Positions 8,207 to 16,807 of a DNA stretch of 41,864 bases are shown one piece after another. The position numbers and the translations under genes are program-made. The DNA is from Pseudomonadota bacterium. Its GTDB lineage: Bacteria > Pseudomonadota > Gammaproteobacteria > Burkholderiales > Burkholderiaceae_C. Every line of letters begins with the position of its first letter. Position 1 is the first letter of the stretch. The notes under the pieces are model-generated. The model did not search any database and was not told the origin of the DNA. It saw nothing but the letters and a program-made list of their open reading frames with translations. The stretch covers positions 1-41,864 of the forward strand of contig JAJZVU010000031.1 of the NCBI GenBank assembly GCA_021845505.1, given 5' to 3'.

Positions 8207-8827
8207 ATGCCGGTTCTGGTGGTGGCCAATCCGAAGGGTGGCGCGGGCAAGTCGACCCTGGCCACGCAGATCGCTGGTTATTGGGCCCGGCGCGGCCACC
8301 GGGTGATGCTCGGTGATGCCGATCGCCAGCAGTCTTCCCGGCTGTGGCTTTCGCTGCGCGGCCGGCAGCTGCCGGAGATCGCCGGCTGGAAGGTCGGGCC
8401 CGACGAGGTGGCCCGTCCGCCGCAGGGTACGACCCATGCGGTGATCGACACCCCGGCCGGGTTGCACGGACGACGCCTGAGCGCGGTGCTGCAGGCCGCC
8501 GACCACCTGCTGGTTCCGGTGCAGGCCTCGGTGTTCGACATCTATGCCGCGCAGGATTTCCTCGACCGCGTCGCCGGCGAGCGCAAGCTGCAACGGCTGC
8601 GCATCGGGCTGGTGGGGATGCGGGTCGACGAGCGCACACGCGCGGCCGAGCAGTTGCGCGAATTCCTGCAGGGCTTGCCGTACCCGCTGCTGGCGATGCT
8701 GCGGCCGACGACCAACTACGCCCATATGGCAGCCCACGGCCTGACGCTGTGGGACCTGCGCGACGCGCAGGCCGAGCGCGACCTGCAGCAGTGGCAGGGC
8801 ATCGTCGACTGGGCCGACGCGGCCTGA
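8207..8827 (+). CDS. Orphan ParA/MinD-type ATPase
   Basis: 206 aa. The deviant Walker A box KGGAGKST (about residues 10-17) and the downstream GDADRQQSS mark the ParA/SIMIBI class of dimerising ATPases. VIDTPAG is the Walker B region and LVPVQAS follows as in ParA. GGGGAGGG just upstream sets the start. No ParB, no parS-like palindromes and no replication gene are adjacent, and DUF1841 is the divergent neighbour, so this is not a classic chromosome or plasmid partition locus. Orphan ParAs position cargo such as chemoreceptor arrays, flagella or enzyme complexes on the nucleoid or membrane; which applies here cannot be read from sequence. It converges on the FNR-like gene with 33 bp between stops. 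Confidence 0.85.
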   Translation: MPVLVVANPKGGAGKSTLATQIAGYWARRGHRVMLGDADRQQSSRLWLSLRGRQLPEIAGWKVGPDEVARPPQGTTHAVIDTPAGLHGRRLSAVLQAADHLLVPVQASVFDIYAAQDFLDRVAGERKLQRLRIGLVGMRVDERTRAAEQLREFLQGLPYPLLAMLRPTTNYAHMAAHGLTLWDLRDAQAERDLQQWQGIVDWADAA

Positions 8828-8860
8828 CGCGGCCTGCGGGGCGCGCCGCGCCGACGCCGC

Positions 8861-9685
8861 TCAGGCGGCCAGCCGACTGGGGCTGATCAGGTCCTGCAGC
8901 GCCTGCCGGTTGACCCGGAACAAGCGCGGTCCCACGTGTTCGAGCAGCCCGCGGCGTTCGAAGTCGGCGATGGTCCGGCTGGCCGTCTCCAGCGCGACAC
9001 CGAGCATCGCGCCCAGGTCGCTGCGCTTGGGCAGCACGATGGTGTCGTTGAGTTCGGGTTCGGCCAGCCGCAGAAGCAACCGGGCCATGCGCGAGGCCAT
9101 CGCGCCGGAGCCCAGCAGCAGCGCCCACTCGTCGGTTTCGCGCAGCGCGCGGTGCCAGCGCTCGAGGAATTCCAGCCGCAGGTTGGGCACCCGCTCTTCC
9201 AGCGAGCGGATCAACTCCACCGGGATGCGGCACAACCGCACGGTTCCGATGGCCGACGCATGGTGCATGTAGGGCTGTGCGATGAAGGCCTCCAGGCCGA
9301 TGAGGTCGCCGCGCCGGGCCACCCGGGTGATGCGGCGCGTGCCATCGGGAAGCAGGCGCTCGAGTTTGACAAAGCCCGTCTTGACCGTATAGAGGTACTG
9401 GCCCTGCTCGCCTTCGCGGAACACGTTCTGGCCCGACGCGTACTGCATGTCGTCGATGACCTGGTGGATCTTCTCGAAGTCGTCGATCGCCAGCGCTCCG
9501 AACAGCGCGATGCGCCGAACGCCGCAATTGCGGCAGTCGGCCGCGCCGCGCCAGGCGCCCAGCAGCTCGCGGCGGCCGATCGGCGCGACTGCGCAAGCCG
9601 TGGGTTGCGCCGGGGTACAGGCGGACGGATGGGCCGGCTGGGGCGGCCTGCGATCGAGTCGAGGCAAGTCTACGGCCTGGGTCAT
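8861..9685 (-). CDS. FNR/CRP-family transcription regulator with an atypical cysteine set
   Basis: 274 aa: an N-terminal Pro/Ala-rich segment (1-45), a cyclic-nucleotide-binding-like beta roll (about 58-170) and a winged helix-turn-helix (about 195-265). The recognition helix reads ETASR, keeping the E..SR triad that in FNR contacts TTGAT half sites. Classic FNR binds [4Fe-4S] through three clustered N-terminal Cys and one central Cys. Here there are C51 and C54 (CRNC) plus scattered C23, C31 and C152, but the usual three-Cys cluster is absent. An oxygen-labile cluster is therefore uncertain; haem/NO or redox sensing are alternatives. It diverges from nadC across a promoter region with a 20-bp palindrome, a likely point of autoregulation or control by another factor. 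Confidence 0.85.
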   Translation of the reverse strand: MTQAVDLPRLDRRPPQPAHPSACTPAQPTACAVAPIGRRELLGAWRGAADCRNCGVRRIALFGALAIDDFEKIHQVIDDMQYASGQNVFREGEQGQYLYTVKTGFVKLERLLPDGTRRITRVARRGDLIGLEAFIAQPYMHHASAIGTVRLCRIPVELIRSLEERVPNLRLEFLERWHRALRETDEWALLLGSGAMASRMARLLLRLAEPELNDTIVLPKRSDLGAMLGVALETASRTIADFERRGLLEHVGPRLFRVNRQALQDLISPSRLAA

Positions 9686-9712
9686 GGCGGTTTCTCGGGT
9701 TGCGCTGGGTCA

Positions 9713-9732
9713 ATATTAGTATTTACTAATAT
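9713..9732. promoter_or_regulatory. Perfect AT-rich palindrome, probable operator
   Basis: ATATTAGTA-TT-TACTAATAT is a perfect 9-bp inverted repeat with a 2-bp centre, in a genome region where such AT-rich stretches are otherwise absent. It covers the -10 region and most of the spacer of the predicted minus-strand promoter of the FNR-like gene, and touches a possible plus-strand -10 (TATACT, 9730-9735) for nadC. It does not fit the FNR box TTGAT-N4-ATCAA. The ATTAG-N6-CTAAT layout recalls operators of ArsR-type winged-helix repressors, from memory; the true binder is unknown. Confidence 0.7.
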
Positions 9733-9743
9733 ACTGTTGTCAA
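9715..9743 (-). promoter_or_regulatory. Predicted promoter of the FNR-like gene
   Basis: On the minus strand TTGACA (9738-9743) is a perfect -35. After a 17-bp spacer comes ACTAAT (9715-9720), a 4/6 match to the -10. Transcription would start near 9708, about 23 bases before the ATG. The palindrome at 9713-9732 overlies the -10 and most of the spacer. Confidence 0.6.
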
Positions 9744-9865
9744 GGCTCGGCACCCCTTTCCGTATCAGGGGAAACCCTGTACAACCGCCAGTGTTCGAGC
9801 CTGCGCGAGAGGCGCCGGGCCGGCGCGCCTACACTTGTTCCTTTGCACTTCGTCGACCCAGCGCA

Positions 9866-10735
9866 ATGGACGCTTCCAGCCTACCCGCCAGCCAGCCGCC
9901 GGATCTGCCGGACATTGCCGCGCGCGATGCGCGCGGAGCGCTCGCCGAGGACGTCGGCAGCGGCGACCTGACCGCCCAGCTGATCGACCCGCAGCAACAG
10001 GGGCAGGCGCGGGTGCTGGCGCGCGAGCCGGCGCGGGTCTGCGGCAGGCCCTGGGTCGACGCGGTGCTGCGCCAGGTCGATGCGCGGGCGCAAGTGCGCT
10101 GGCTGGTCGCCGAGGGCGCGCAGGTGCAGGCCGGCGACGTGGTGCTGGAGTTGCACGGCGCGGCACGCTCGCTGCTGACCGCCGAGCGCAGCATGCTCAA
10201 TTTCCTGCAGCTGCTGTCGGGGGTGGCCACGCGCACCGCGGCCTACGTCGCCGCGGTCGCGGGGACGCGGGCGCGCATCGTCGACACCCGCAAGACCCTG
10301 CCGGGGCTGCGGTACGCGCAGAAGTACGCGGTGCGCGTCGGCGGGGGGCACAATCACCGCATGGGCCTGTACGACGGCATCCTGATCAAGGAAAACCACA
10401 TCGCCGCGGCCGGTGGCATCGCGGCGGTGCTCGAGCGCGCGCATGCCCTCGCGCCTGCCGGGGTGTTCGTGCAGATCGAGGTCGAGAGCCTGGAGCAACT
10501 GCGGCAGGCGCTCGATTCCGGCGCACGCATGGTCCTGCTGGACAATATGGACCTGCAGCAAATGCGGGACGCGGTCGCGATCAACCGCGGCCGCGCCGAA
10601 CTGGAGGTGTCGGGGGGCGTCGACCTCGGCACCGTGGCGGAGATCGCGCGCACCGGAGTCGACCGCATATCGATCGGCAAGCTGACCAAGGACGTCGTCG
10701 CCACCGATTACTCGATGCGCTTTGCCGGAGCCTGA
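9866..10735 (+). CDS. nadC: Nicotinate-nucleotide pyrophosphorylase (quinolinate phosphoribosyltransferase)
   Basis: 289 aa, the usual length. It converts quinolinate and PRPP to nicotinate mononucleotide, CO2 and PPi in de novo NAD synthesis. Visible family landmarks are [29 protein letters not shown], the TRKTLPGLR loop with substrate-binding Arg and Lys, [24 protein letters not shown] and the C-terminal LEVSGG...DRISIGKLT phosphate-binding strands. All look intact. The start at 9866 has only a weak ribosome binding site. The stop is followed after two bases by the nadA ATG, so the genes are translationally coupled. The upstream divergent region carries the palindrome described separately. 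The shared region could link NAD synthesis to the FNR-like regulator, but no FNR box is present. Confidence 0.97.
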   Translation: MDASSLPASQPPDLPDIAARDARGALAEDVGSGDLTAQLIDPQQQGQARVLAREPARVCGRPWVDAVLRQVDARAQVRWLVAEGAQVQAGDVVLELHGAARSLLTAERSMLNFLQLLSGVATRTAAYVAAVAGTRARIVDTRKTLPGLRYAQKYAVRVGGGHNHRMGLYDGILIKENHIAAAGGIAAVLERAHALAPAGVFVQIEVESLEQLRQALDSGARMVLLDNMDLQQMRDAVAINRGRAELEVSGGVDLGTVAEIARTGVDRISIGKLTKDVVATDYSMRFAGA

Positions 10736-10737
10736 AC

Positions 10738-11835
10738 ATGCCCGCGATTTTTCCCATCGATGTGCCGAGTCCGCTCGCCGGCACCCAGCAGGCCTGGGCG
10801 CAGGTGCCCGAGGAGCCCGGCGAGGCCGAGCGCGAGACCCTGCTCGCCCGGTGCCGGCAGTTGCTGGCCGAGCGCGACGCCGTGCTGGTGGCGCACTACT
10901 ACGTCCATCCGGACCTGCAGGACCTGGCCTTGCAGACCGGCGGAACGGTCGCCGATTCGCTGGAAATGGCCCGCTTCGGCGCTGCGCATCCGGCATCGAC
11001 GCTGGTCGTCGCCGGCGTGCGTTTCATGGGCGAGACCGCGAAGATGCTGTCTCCCGACAAGCGGGTGCTGATGCCCGAGCTGGAAGCGACCTGTTCGCTC
11101 GACCTGGGCTGCCCGGCGCCTGAGTTCTCCGCGTGGTGCGATGCCCACCCGGACCGCACCGTGGTGGTCTACGCCAACACCAGCGCGGCGGTCAAGGCCC
11201 GCGCCGACTGGGTGGTCACCTCCAGTTGCGCGCTGGACATCGTGTCCGCGCTGCACCGCGAAGGGCGCAAGCTGCTGTGGGCGCCCGACCGCCACCTGGG
11301 CGACTACGTCCGCCGCGAGACCGGCGCGGACATGATGCTGTGGCAGGGGGCGTGCATCGTGCACGAGGAGTTCAAGTCGCTGGAGCTCGAGCTGCTGCGC
11401 CAGCAATACCCGGGCGCGATGGTGCTGGTGCACCCGGAGAGCCCGGCCGGGGTCATCGCGCTGGCCGACGTGGTCGGCTCGACTTCGCAGATCCTCAAGG
11501 CGGCGCGGGAGTCGCGGGCCGACACGCTGATCGTGGCGACCGACACCGGCATGTTCCACGCGTTGCAGCAGCAGAACCCCGGCAAGCGTTTCATCGCCGC
11601 GCCGACCGCCGGCAACGGCGCGACCTGCAAGAGCTGCGCGCATTGCCCGTGGATGGCGATGAACGGCCTGCGCGGCCTGGAGCACGCGCTGCGCAGCGGC
11701 AGCGGCGAGATCACGCTGGATGCCCAACTCGCCGCGCGCGCCAGGGTTTCGGTGCAGCGCATGCTCGACTTCACCGCCCGCCATCGCGGGGCGCAGGCTC
11801 CCGGCTCGCTGGTGCCGGGCCTGGGCGCGGCGTAG
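10738..11835 (+). CDS. nadA: Quinolinate synthase
   Basis: 365 aa. It condenses iminoaspartate with dihydroxyacetone phosphate to quinolinate using a [4Fe-4S] cluster. The three cluster ligands are visible at C119 ([10 protein letters not shown]), C206 ([11 protein letters not shown]) and C303 ([10 protein letters not shown]). Their spacing equals that of E. coli NadA (113, 200, 297). [12 protein letters not shown] near the start and GSTSQILKA are further family motifs. It lies two bases after nadC. No nadB or aspartate dehydrogenase gene is in the window, so iminoaspartate comes from an enzyme encoded elsewhere. The last 65 bases of the gene overlap the end of mnmC on the opposite strand. 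Confidence 0.97.
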   Translation: MPAIFPIDVPSPLAGTQQAWAQVPEEPGEAERETLLARCRQLLAERDAVLVAHYYVHPDLQDLALQTGGTVADSLEMARFGAAHPASTLVVAGVRFMGETAKMLSPDKRVLMPELEATCSLDLGCPAPEFSAWCDAHPDRTVVVYANTSAAVKARADWVVTSSCALDIVSALHREGRKLLWAPDRHLGDYVRRETGADMMLWQGACIVHEEFKSLELELLRQQYPGAMVLVHPESPAGVIALADVVGSTSQILKAARESRADTLIVATDTGMFHALQQQNPGKRFIAAPTAGNGATCKSCAHCPWMAMNGLRGLEHALRSGSGEITLDAQLAARARVSVQRMLDFTARHRGAQAPGSLVPGLGAA

Positions 11836-13825
11836 CGTCCGCGGCGGGCGCAGCGCGGCGGCGCAGCGCAGCGCGCAACGGGTGCACCGCCTGCAGCAGG
11901 TCGTCTTCCAGAGGCGCGGGTTCGCCTTCGATGTCGCTGGCGATGCACTGTGCGGCCAGCGCGGACAACAGCAGGCCGCGCGAGCCCATGCCCAGGCTGA
12001 GGTACAGGCCGCGGTCCGTGTCGTCGCGGCCGGCGGGCCAGTCGCCGACCAGCGGCAGGCGGTCTGCGGCGCCGGCCCGCTCGCCGCGAAAACTCCAGCC
12101 CTGCCGCGGCGGATGCGCGGGCCAGCCGCCCGCGGCGCCGGGGTCGGCGCCGAGCCAGGGGCGCAGCCCGGCGCCGATGTGCTCCCACGCCTGCTGCTGC
12201 GACCAGGCCGGATGGCCCGCGTGTTCGTAGGTCGCGCCGACGAACAGCCAGCGGCGCTCGGGGTCGAGCGCGGCGGCCGCGACCGCGGCGGCCGGCAACG
12301 GCAGCGCATAGCAGCCCGACATCACCCCGGCGCGCAGCCCGCGCAGCGCGCCCAGCGCGTCCGCAGCGACGAGGAAGCCGCGCCCGGCCTGCAGGTGCAG
12401 GGTCGGGATTCCCGGTGCGTCGAGCCCGCTGGCCCGCAGCAGCTGCGGGCCGCCCGCGGCGCAGGCCAGCACGCACACCTCGGCCTGCGCCAGCAGCGCG
12501 CCCTGCTCGTCGAGTGCCTGCCACATCCGGCTGGCGCGGTCGCGCCGCACGGCGTGCACGCGGCGGCCGGCGCTCAGTTCGATGCCCTCGGCGCGCAGCC
12601 ACTCCCGGCACAAGGCCCCGGCCGCGACCACCGAGCCGGCCGTCCACCAGGCGCGCGGCGCATCGGCCAGCCCGCTGGCTGCAGCGGCCTGCGCCGGCTC
12701 GAGCAGCCGCAGCCAGCGAGCGTCCCAGTCCTGCGCGTGGCGGTGCAGCGCCGCCAGGCGCGGCTGCTGCGCCGCCATCAGCACGGCGTCGCCGCACAGC
12801 AGCGCGGCGGCGGACTGCGGCGGCAGCGCCAGCCGCAGCCAGTCCAGGCCGCTGCGGCTCAGGCGTGCCAGGCGCTCGTCGAGCGCCGCGGGGCGCAGGT
12901 GCGCCAGCCCGGCGGGCAGCGCGGAGGTCGCGCCGGCGGCGCCGTTGTCGTCCAGCACCCGCACCTGCCATCCGCGGCCGGCCAGCGCCTGCGCGCAGGC
13001 GGCGCCCGCGAGCCCCGCGCCGATGACCAGCGCGCTGCCCGGCGCGCCGCGGGGCGAGCGCGCGCGCGAGGACGCGCCCGGCGCGCGCAGCCGGGCCTGC
13101 AGGCGCTGCGCCTTGCCGGCGTAGCCGGGCAGCTTGCGCCACTCCCAGCCGGCCTCGTCCAGCGCGTCGCGCACCGGGCGAGCCACGCTGTAGGTCGCCA
13201 GCCGGGCGCCCGGCCTGCACAGCCCGGTCAGCGCCAGCAACGCTTCGCGGCTCCACATGCGCGGGTTGCGCGCCGGTGCGAAGCCGTCCAGGTAGACCGC
13301 ATCGGCCCCCAGGCGCAGCCGCGGCAGCAACTGCCCGATGTCGCCGAAGGCCAGCAGCAGCTGCACGCTGCCGCCGTCGAGCGAAACGGGGTGCAGCCCG
13401 GGCAGCGCGGCCGGCCACTGCGCCGCCAGGTGTCGTGCGAGTTCGGCCAGTTGCGGGTCGGCGCACTCGCGCAGCAGGTCCGGCGCCGACAGCGGGTGGA
13501 GTTCGATCCCCACGTAGTGCAGCCGGTGCGGCCGTTGCGGGTCGTCGCGCCAGGCCCGCCAGGTGGCCAGGAAGTTCGTTCCCAACCCGAAACCCGCTTC
13601 CAGCACGACGAACTGGCGCAGGCCGCACCACGCCGCGGGACGCTCGAGCAGTCCGCAGCCCTGCAGGAAGACCGCCCGCGCCTGGCCCGCGGCGCCGCTG
13701 CGACTGGCGTACACATCGCCGTAGCGCGCGCTGTAGGGCTGGCCCTGCGGGGTGTGTTGCAGGGTTTCCGCGCGCAGCGCCGGGGGTTCTTGCGGCTGCT
13801 CGGGCGTGCTGGCGGGCCGGTGCAT
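11771..13825 (-). CDS. mnmC: Bifunctional tRNA mnm5s2U biosynthesis protein MnmC
   Basis: 684 aa in two domains. Residues about 20-250 are the SAM-dependent methyltransferase (GFGLG at 78-82; [12 protein letters not shown] from 180). Residues 265 to about 655 are the FAD oxidoreductase ([15 protein letters not shown] near 267). The oxidoreductase removes the carboxymethyl group of cmnm5s2U34 in tRNA and the methyltransferase makes mnm5s2U. Both active-site regions look complete. The ATG at 13825 begins the family-like region; the frame stays open upstream to 14290 but there overlaps the cyclo-ligase gene. A Pro/Ala/Arg-rich tail of about 25 residues extends into the 3' end of nadA on the other strand. 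It lies 44 bases after the cyclo-ligase gene and is probably in the same transcript. Confidence 0.93.
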   Translation of the reverse strand: MHRPASTPEQPQEPPALRAETLQHTPQGQPYSARYGDVYASRSGAAGQARAVFLQGCGLLERPAAWCGLRQFVVLEAGFGLGTNFLATWRAWRDDPQRPHRLHYVGIELHPLSAPDLLRECADPQLAELARHLAAQWPAALPGLHPVSLDGGSVQLLLAFGDIGQLLPRLRLGADAVYLDGFAPARNPRMWSREALLALTGLCRPGARLATYSVARPVRDALDEAGWEWRKLPGYAGKAQRLQARLRAPGASSRARSPRGAPGSALVIGAGLAGAACAQALAGRGWQVRVLDDNGAAGATSALPAGLAHLRPAALDERLARLSRSGLDWLRLALPPQSAAALLCGDAVLMAAQQPRLAALHRHAQDWDARWLRLLEPAQAAAASGLADAPRAWWTAGSVVAAGALCREWLRAEGIELSAGRRVHAVRRDRASRMWQALDEQGALLAQAEVCVLACAAGGPQLLRASGLDAPGIPTLHLQAGRGFLVAADALGALRGLRAGVMSGCYALPLPAAAVAAAALDPERRWLFVGATYEHAGHPAWSQQQAWEHIGAGLRPWLGADPGAAGGWPAHPPRQGWSFRGERAGAADRLPLVGDWPAGRDDTDRGLYLSLGMGSRGLLLSALAAQCIASDIEGEPAPLEDDLLQAVHPLRAALRRRAAPAADATPRPGPAPASREPAPRDGGR

Positions 13826-13869
13826 GGCAGGCTGTGCAGGGGACGGAACGGGTCGACCCGGCGGCGCCT

Positions 13870-14466
13870 TCAGCGCGCGGGGTAGCGGCCGCTTTCGGTC
13901 AACACCAGGTCGAGCAGGCGATCGTGGGGTTGCGGCAGCAGGCCCTCGACACGGCAGGCGTCGAAGGCCAGGCCGATGGTTCGCACCACTTGCCGGTGCT
14001 CCAGGTAGCGGTCGTAGTAGCCGCCGCCATAACCCAGCCGCAGCCGCGCGGCCGTGAAGCCCAGGCAGGGCAGCAGCAGCAGGTCGGGTTCCACCACCTC
14101 GGTGCAATCGGCCGGCTCGTCGATGCCGTAGGCGCCGCGGCGCAGCGCCTGGCCCGGCTGCCACGCGCAAAAACGCATTGCGCGGCGCTCGGCCTGCACC
14201 ACCGGCAGCGCGATGCGCCAGGGCCAGCGCAGCTCGGCGCCGACTCGCTGCAGCACCGCCAGCGCGTCGTATTCGCCGCGGCTGCGGCAATACGCGCCGA
14301 TGCAGTGCGCCGCGGTGGCGCGCAGTTGGGCGGCCAGCGCGGTGTCCAGCGCGCGCTCGCGCGCGACGCGCTGCGGCAGGCCGTCGCGCAGGGCGCGCAG
14401 CGCCTGACGCAATTGCTCACGGCTGCGGTCGCCAGCCGGCAGCGCGTCGGGTGTCGCAAAGTCCAT
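13870..14466 (-). CDS. 5-formyltetrahydrofolate cyclo-ligase family protein
   Basis: 198 aa, the family length (E. coli YgfA/Fau, human MTHFS). It uses ATP to convert 5-formyl-THF to 5,10-methenyl-THF. The hallmark LGYGGGYYDRYL lies near residue 150. The N-terminal REQLRQALRALRDGLP helix corresponds to the usual R..R..R.....P opening, and LLLPCLGFT precedes the signature. Start codons of this gene and the divergent lytic transglycosylase are only 21 bases apart, so its promoter must lie inside the neighbouring coding region or the neighbour's true start is further downstream. In many bacteria this gene lies next to 6S RNA and zapA; that is not the case here. Confidence 0.93.
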   Translation of the reverse strand: MDFATPDALPAGDRSREQLRQALRALRDGLPQRVARERALDTALAAQLRATAAHCIGAYCRSRGEYDALAVLQRVGAELRWPWRIALPVVQAERRAMRFCAWQPGQALRRGAYGIDEPADCTEVVEPDLLLLPCLGFTAARLRLGYGGGYYDRYLEHRQVVRTIGLAFDACRVEGLLPQPHDRLLDLVLTESGRYPAR

Positions 14467-14487
14467 GCTCACGTTAAGCTTGAGGTT

Positions 14488-16737
14488 ATGGCGCCAGGGA
14501 AGGGTTCGGGGGATATTGTGCCGGTCGAGGGGGTGTGCGGTTGGGCGGCTTCGCTGCGCGTGGCCGCGGCAGACCTGGCCGGGCGTCTTGTGGCGCAGCG
14601 CGCAGCGCGTGCTCGCGACCCGCTGCGGTATTGCAGCGGGCTGCTGGTGGCGCTGGGCCTGTCGGCGGTGTTCGCTCCGGTGCAGGCGGCCTCGGCACCG
14701 GGCGGCGCGGTTGCGTCGGCGGTGTCCGCTGCGGCTTCGGCCACGGCTTCGGCCACGGCCACGGCCACGGCCGCGTCGGCGGCTGCGCCGCTGCGACCCG
14801 CGGCGCCGCCGCGCGTGGCCTTGCCGGCTGCGGCCCGCCTGGACGCGCAGGCCGAGTCGCTGGCGCGCCAGGCCTGGCAGGGCTTCCAGCGCGGTGACGC
14901 GCAGCCCGCGCTGTCGGCGTTGCCGGCGTTGCGCGGCAGTCCGCTCGAACCGTGGGTCGCCTACTGGGCGCTGCAGCCGCGGCTGCAGCAGGCGAGCGAA
15001 GCCGACTTCGACGCCTACGCCAGCGCCTGGCCGGGCAGCCTGCCGCTGCGGCTGCTGCGCGAGCAGTGGTTGAAGCAACTTGCGCAGCGCCGCGACTGGC
15101 CGCAATTCCTGAGTGTGTACGCCGGGTACCACGGCGACGATTCCCAGCTCGAATGTTTGGCGGCGCAAGCGCGCCACGCAGCCCAAGGGCTCGACACCAG
15201 CCAGCAGGTGCTGCAGCTGTGGCGCAGCGACCCGGCTGGCGGATATGGCTGCAACGCCGCGGCGAAGGACTTGCTGCGAGCCGGATTGATCGACCAGCAG
15301 CAGCTGTGGCAGCGCTTGCGGGACTTTTTCGCCGCCGACCGGCAGTCACAGGCGATGGACTTCCTGCCGTGGCTGCCGGCCGCTGCCGCGGCTGCGCTGA
15401 GGCGCGCGGCGGACGATCCGCTGGGGGTCGCGCTGCACGCGGTGCGCCACGGCATCGGCGCCGGTGCGCTGCAGCGGCGCATGCTGGTGCTGGCGTTGCT
15501 GCGCATGGCGCACGCCGATCCGCGGCAGGCCATGCAACTGATCCAGGGACCGTTGCGCGAGCTGCCGGTGGCGCGGCGCACCCAGATCGCCTGGGTGGCA
15601 GCGCGCACCGCGTCGGTCGAACTGCTGCCACAGGCCGATGTGCTGTTCGGCCAGGCGCGCGCGCTGGGCGCGGCGTGGCAGCCCGACACCGAGACCTGGA
15701 AATGGTGCCTGCGCGCGGCGCTGCGTGCGGCCGACTGGAAGCTCGCGGTTGCGGCCACGCGCGCGCTGCTGCAAGCCGACGGGCAGGACGCCGAGGCGCT
15801 GTACTGGCACGCGGTGGCGCTCAGCCGCACCGGCCACGTCGCGCGCGCCAGGCTGTTGTGGCGCGGCCTGGCGCAGCCCTGGAGCTACTACGGCCAGCTC
15901 GCCACCGAGGCCCTGGGCCGGCCGCTGCGCATCCCGGCGGGGCCGCTGCCGGTGCTCGACGGCGGACAGATGCTGGCGCAAAGCCGCAACGTCGACGTGC
16001 AACGCGCGCTGCTGCTGTATCGCATCGGGGCGTACGCGCCGGCTGCCTGGCAATGGAACTTCGCGCTGCGTTCGGCGGGCGACCCGCAGTTGCATGCGGC
16101 AGCGCAACTGGCGTGTTCGCGCCGTGCCTGGCTGCTGTGCATCTGGGCCAGCGACCGCATGCAGCATGCGGTGGACTGGCGGCAGCGCTACGTGATGCCC
16201 TTCCGCAGCGCCGTGCAGGCGGCGTCGCGCAGCAGCGGAGTCGGCCAGGCCCTGATCTACGGCATCATGCGCCAGGAGTCGCGTTTCGCAGCCGGCATCC
16301 GCTCGTATGCCGGAGCCGACGGCCTGATGCAATTGATGCCCGGTACCGCCGACTGGGTGGCTCGCAAGCTGGGGCTGGCGCGCCCCGACCCCGATTCGCT
16401 GAGCGACGTGCGCACCAACCTGATCCTCGGCTCGGCCTACCTGGGCATGCTGCTGCAGCGTTTCGACGGTTCGCAGGCGATGGCCGCGGCGGGGTACAAC
16501 GCCGGTCCGGTGCACTCGCAGCGCTGGCGCGCGATGCCGCTGCCGGGGCATGCGGCGCTGGATGGCCCGGTGTTCGTCGAGAGCATTCCCTTTACCCAGA
16601 CGAGGAACTACGTCAAGCGGGTGCTGGCCAACGCGACCGTATACGCCGCCTTGCTGGACGGTCGTTCGCAATCCCTACAATCGCGGCTGGCGCTGGTCGA
16701 CCCGCGGCGCCTGTCCGACACGCAGCCCATGCCCTGA
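14488..16737 (+). CDS. Soluble lytic murein transglycosylase (Slt70-like)
   Basis: 749 aa from the ATG at 14488. It cleaves the peptidoglycan MurNAc-GlcNAc bond to give 1,6-anhydro-muropeptides in the periplasm. The signal peptide core (GLLVALGLSAVFA) only begins near residue 50, too late for an ordinary signal. A GTG at 14518 behind GGGGGA, or a later GTG, is therefore more likely to be the real start. An Ala/Ser/Thr-rich run follows, then an alpha-helical superhelical U-domain, then the catalytic domain. There GIMRQESRF holds the catalytic Glu (E597 in this numbering), with GLMQLMPGTA and the AAAGYNAGP motif, all intact. The C-terminal part is normal for Slt70. The epimerase gene follows 70 bases downstream. 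Confidence 0.93.
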   Translation: MAPGKGSGDIVPVEGVCGWAASLRVAAADLAGRLVAQRAARARDPLRYCSGLLVALGLSAVFAPVQAASAPGGAVASAVSAAASATASATATATAASAAAPLRPAAPPRVALPAAARLDAQAESLARQAWQGFQRGDAQPALSALPALRGSPLEPWVAYWALQPRLQQASEADFDAYASAWPGSLPLRLLREQWLKQLAQRRDWPQFLSVYAGYHGDDSQLECLAAQARHAAQGLDTSQQVLQLWRSDPAGGYGCNAAAKDLLRAGLIDQQQLWQRLRDFFAADRQSQAMDFLPWLPAAAAAALRRAADDPLGVALHAVRHGIGAGALQRRMLVLALLRMAHADPRQAMQLIQGPLRELPVARRTQIAWVAARTASVELLPQADVLFGQARALGAAWQPDTETWKWCLRAALRAADWKLAVAATRALLQADGQDAEALYWHAVALSRTGHVARARLLWRGLAQPWSYYGQLATEALGRPLRIPAGPLPVLDGGQMLAQSRNVDVQRALLLYRIGAYAPAAWQWNFALRSAGDPQLHAAAQLACSRRAWLLCIWASDRMQHAVDWRQRYVMPFRSAVQAASRSSGVGQALIYGIMRQESRFAAGIRSYAGADGLMQLMPGTADWVARKLGLARPDPDSLSDVRTNLILGSAYLGMLLQRFDGSQAMAAAGYNAGPVHSQRWRAMPLPGHAALDGPVFVESIPFTQTRNYVKRVLANATVYAALLDGRSQSLQSRLALVDPRRLSDTQPMP

Positions 16738-16807
16738 TGCACGCTGCCGTGCCTGCCTCGCGGCGCAGCGTGTTTGCGGCATGGCCTTCCACCAACCGGC
16801 CACATCC

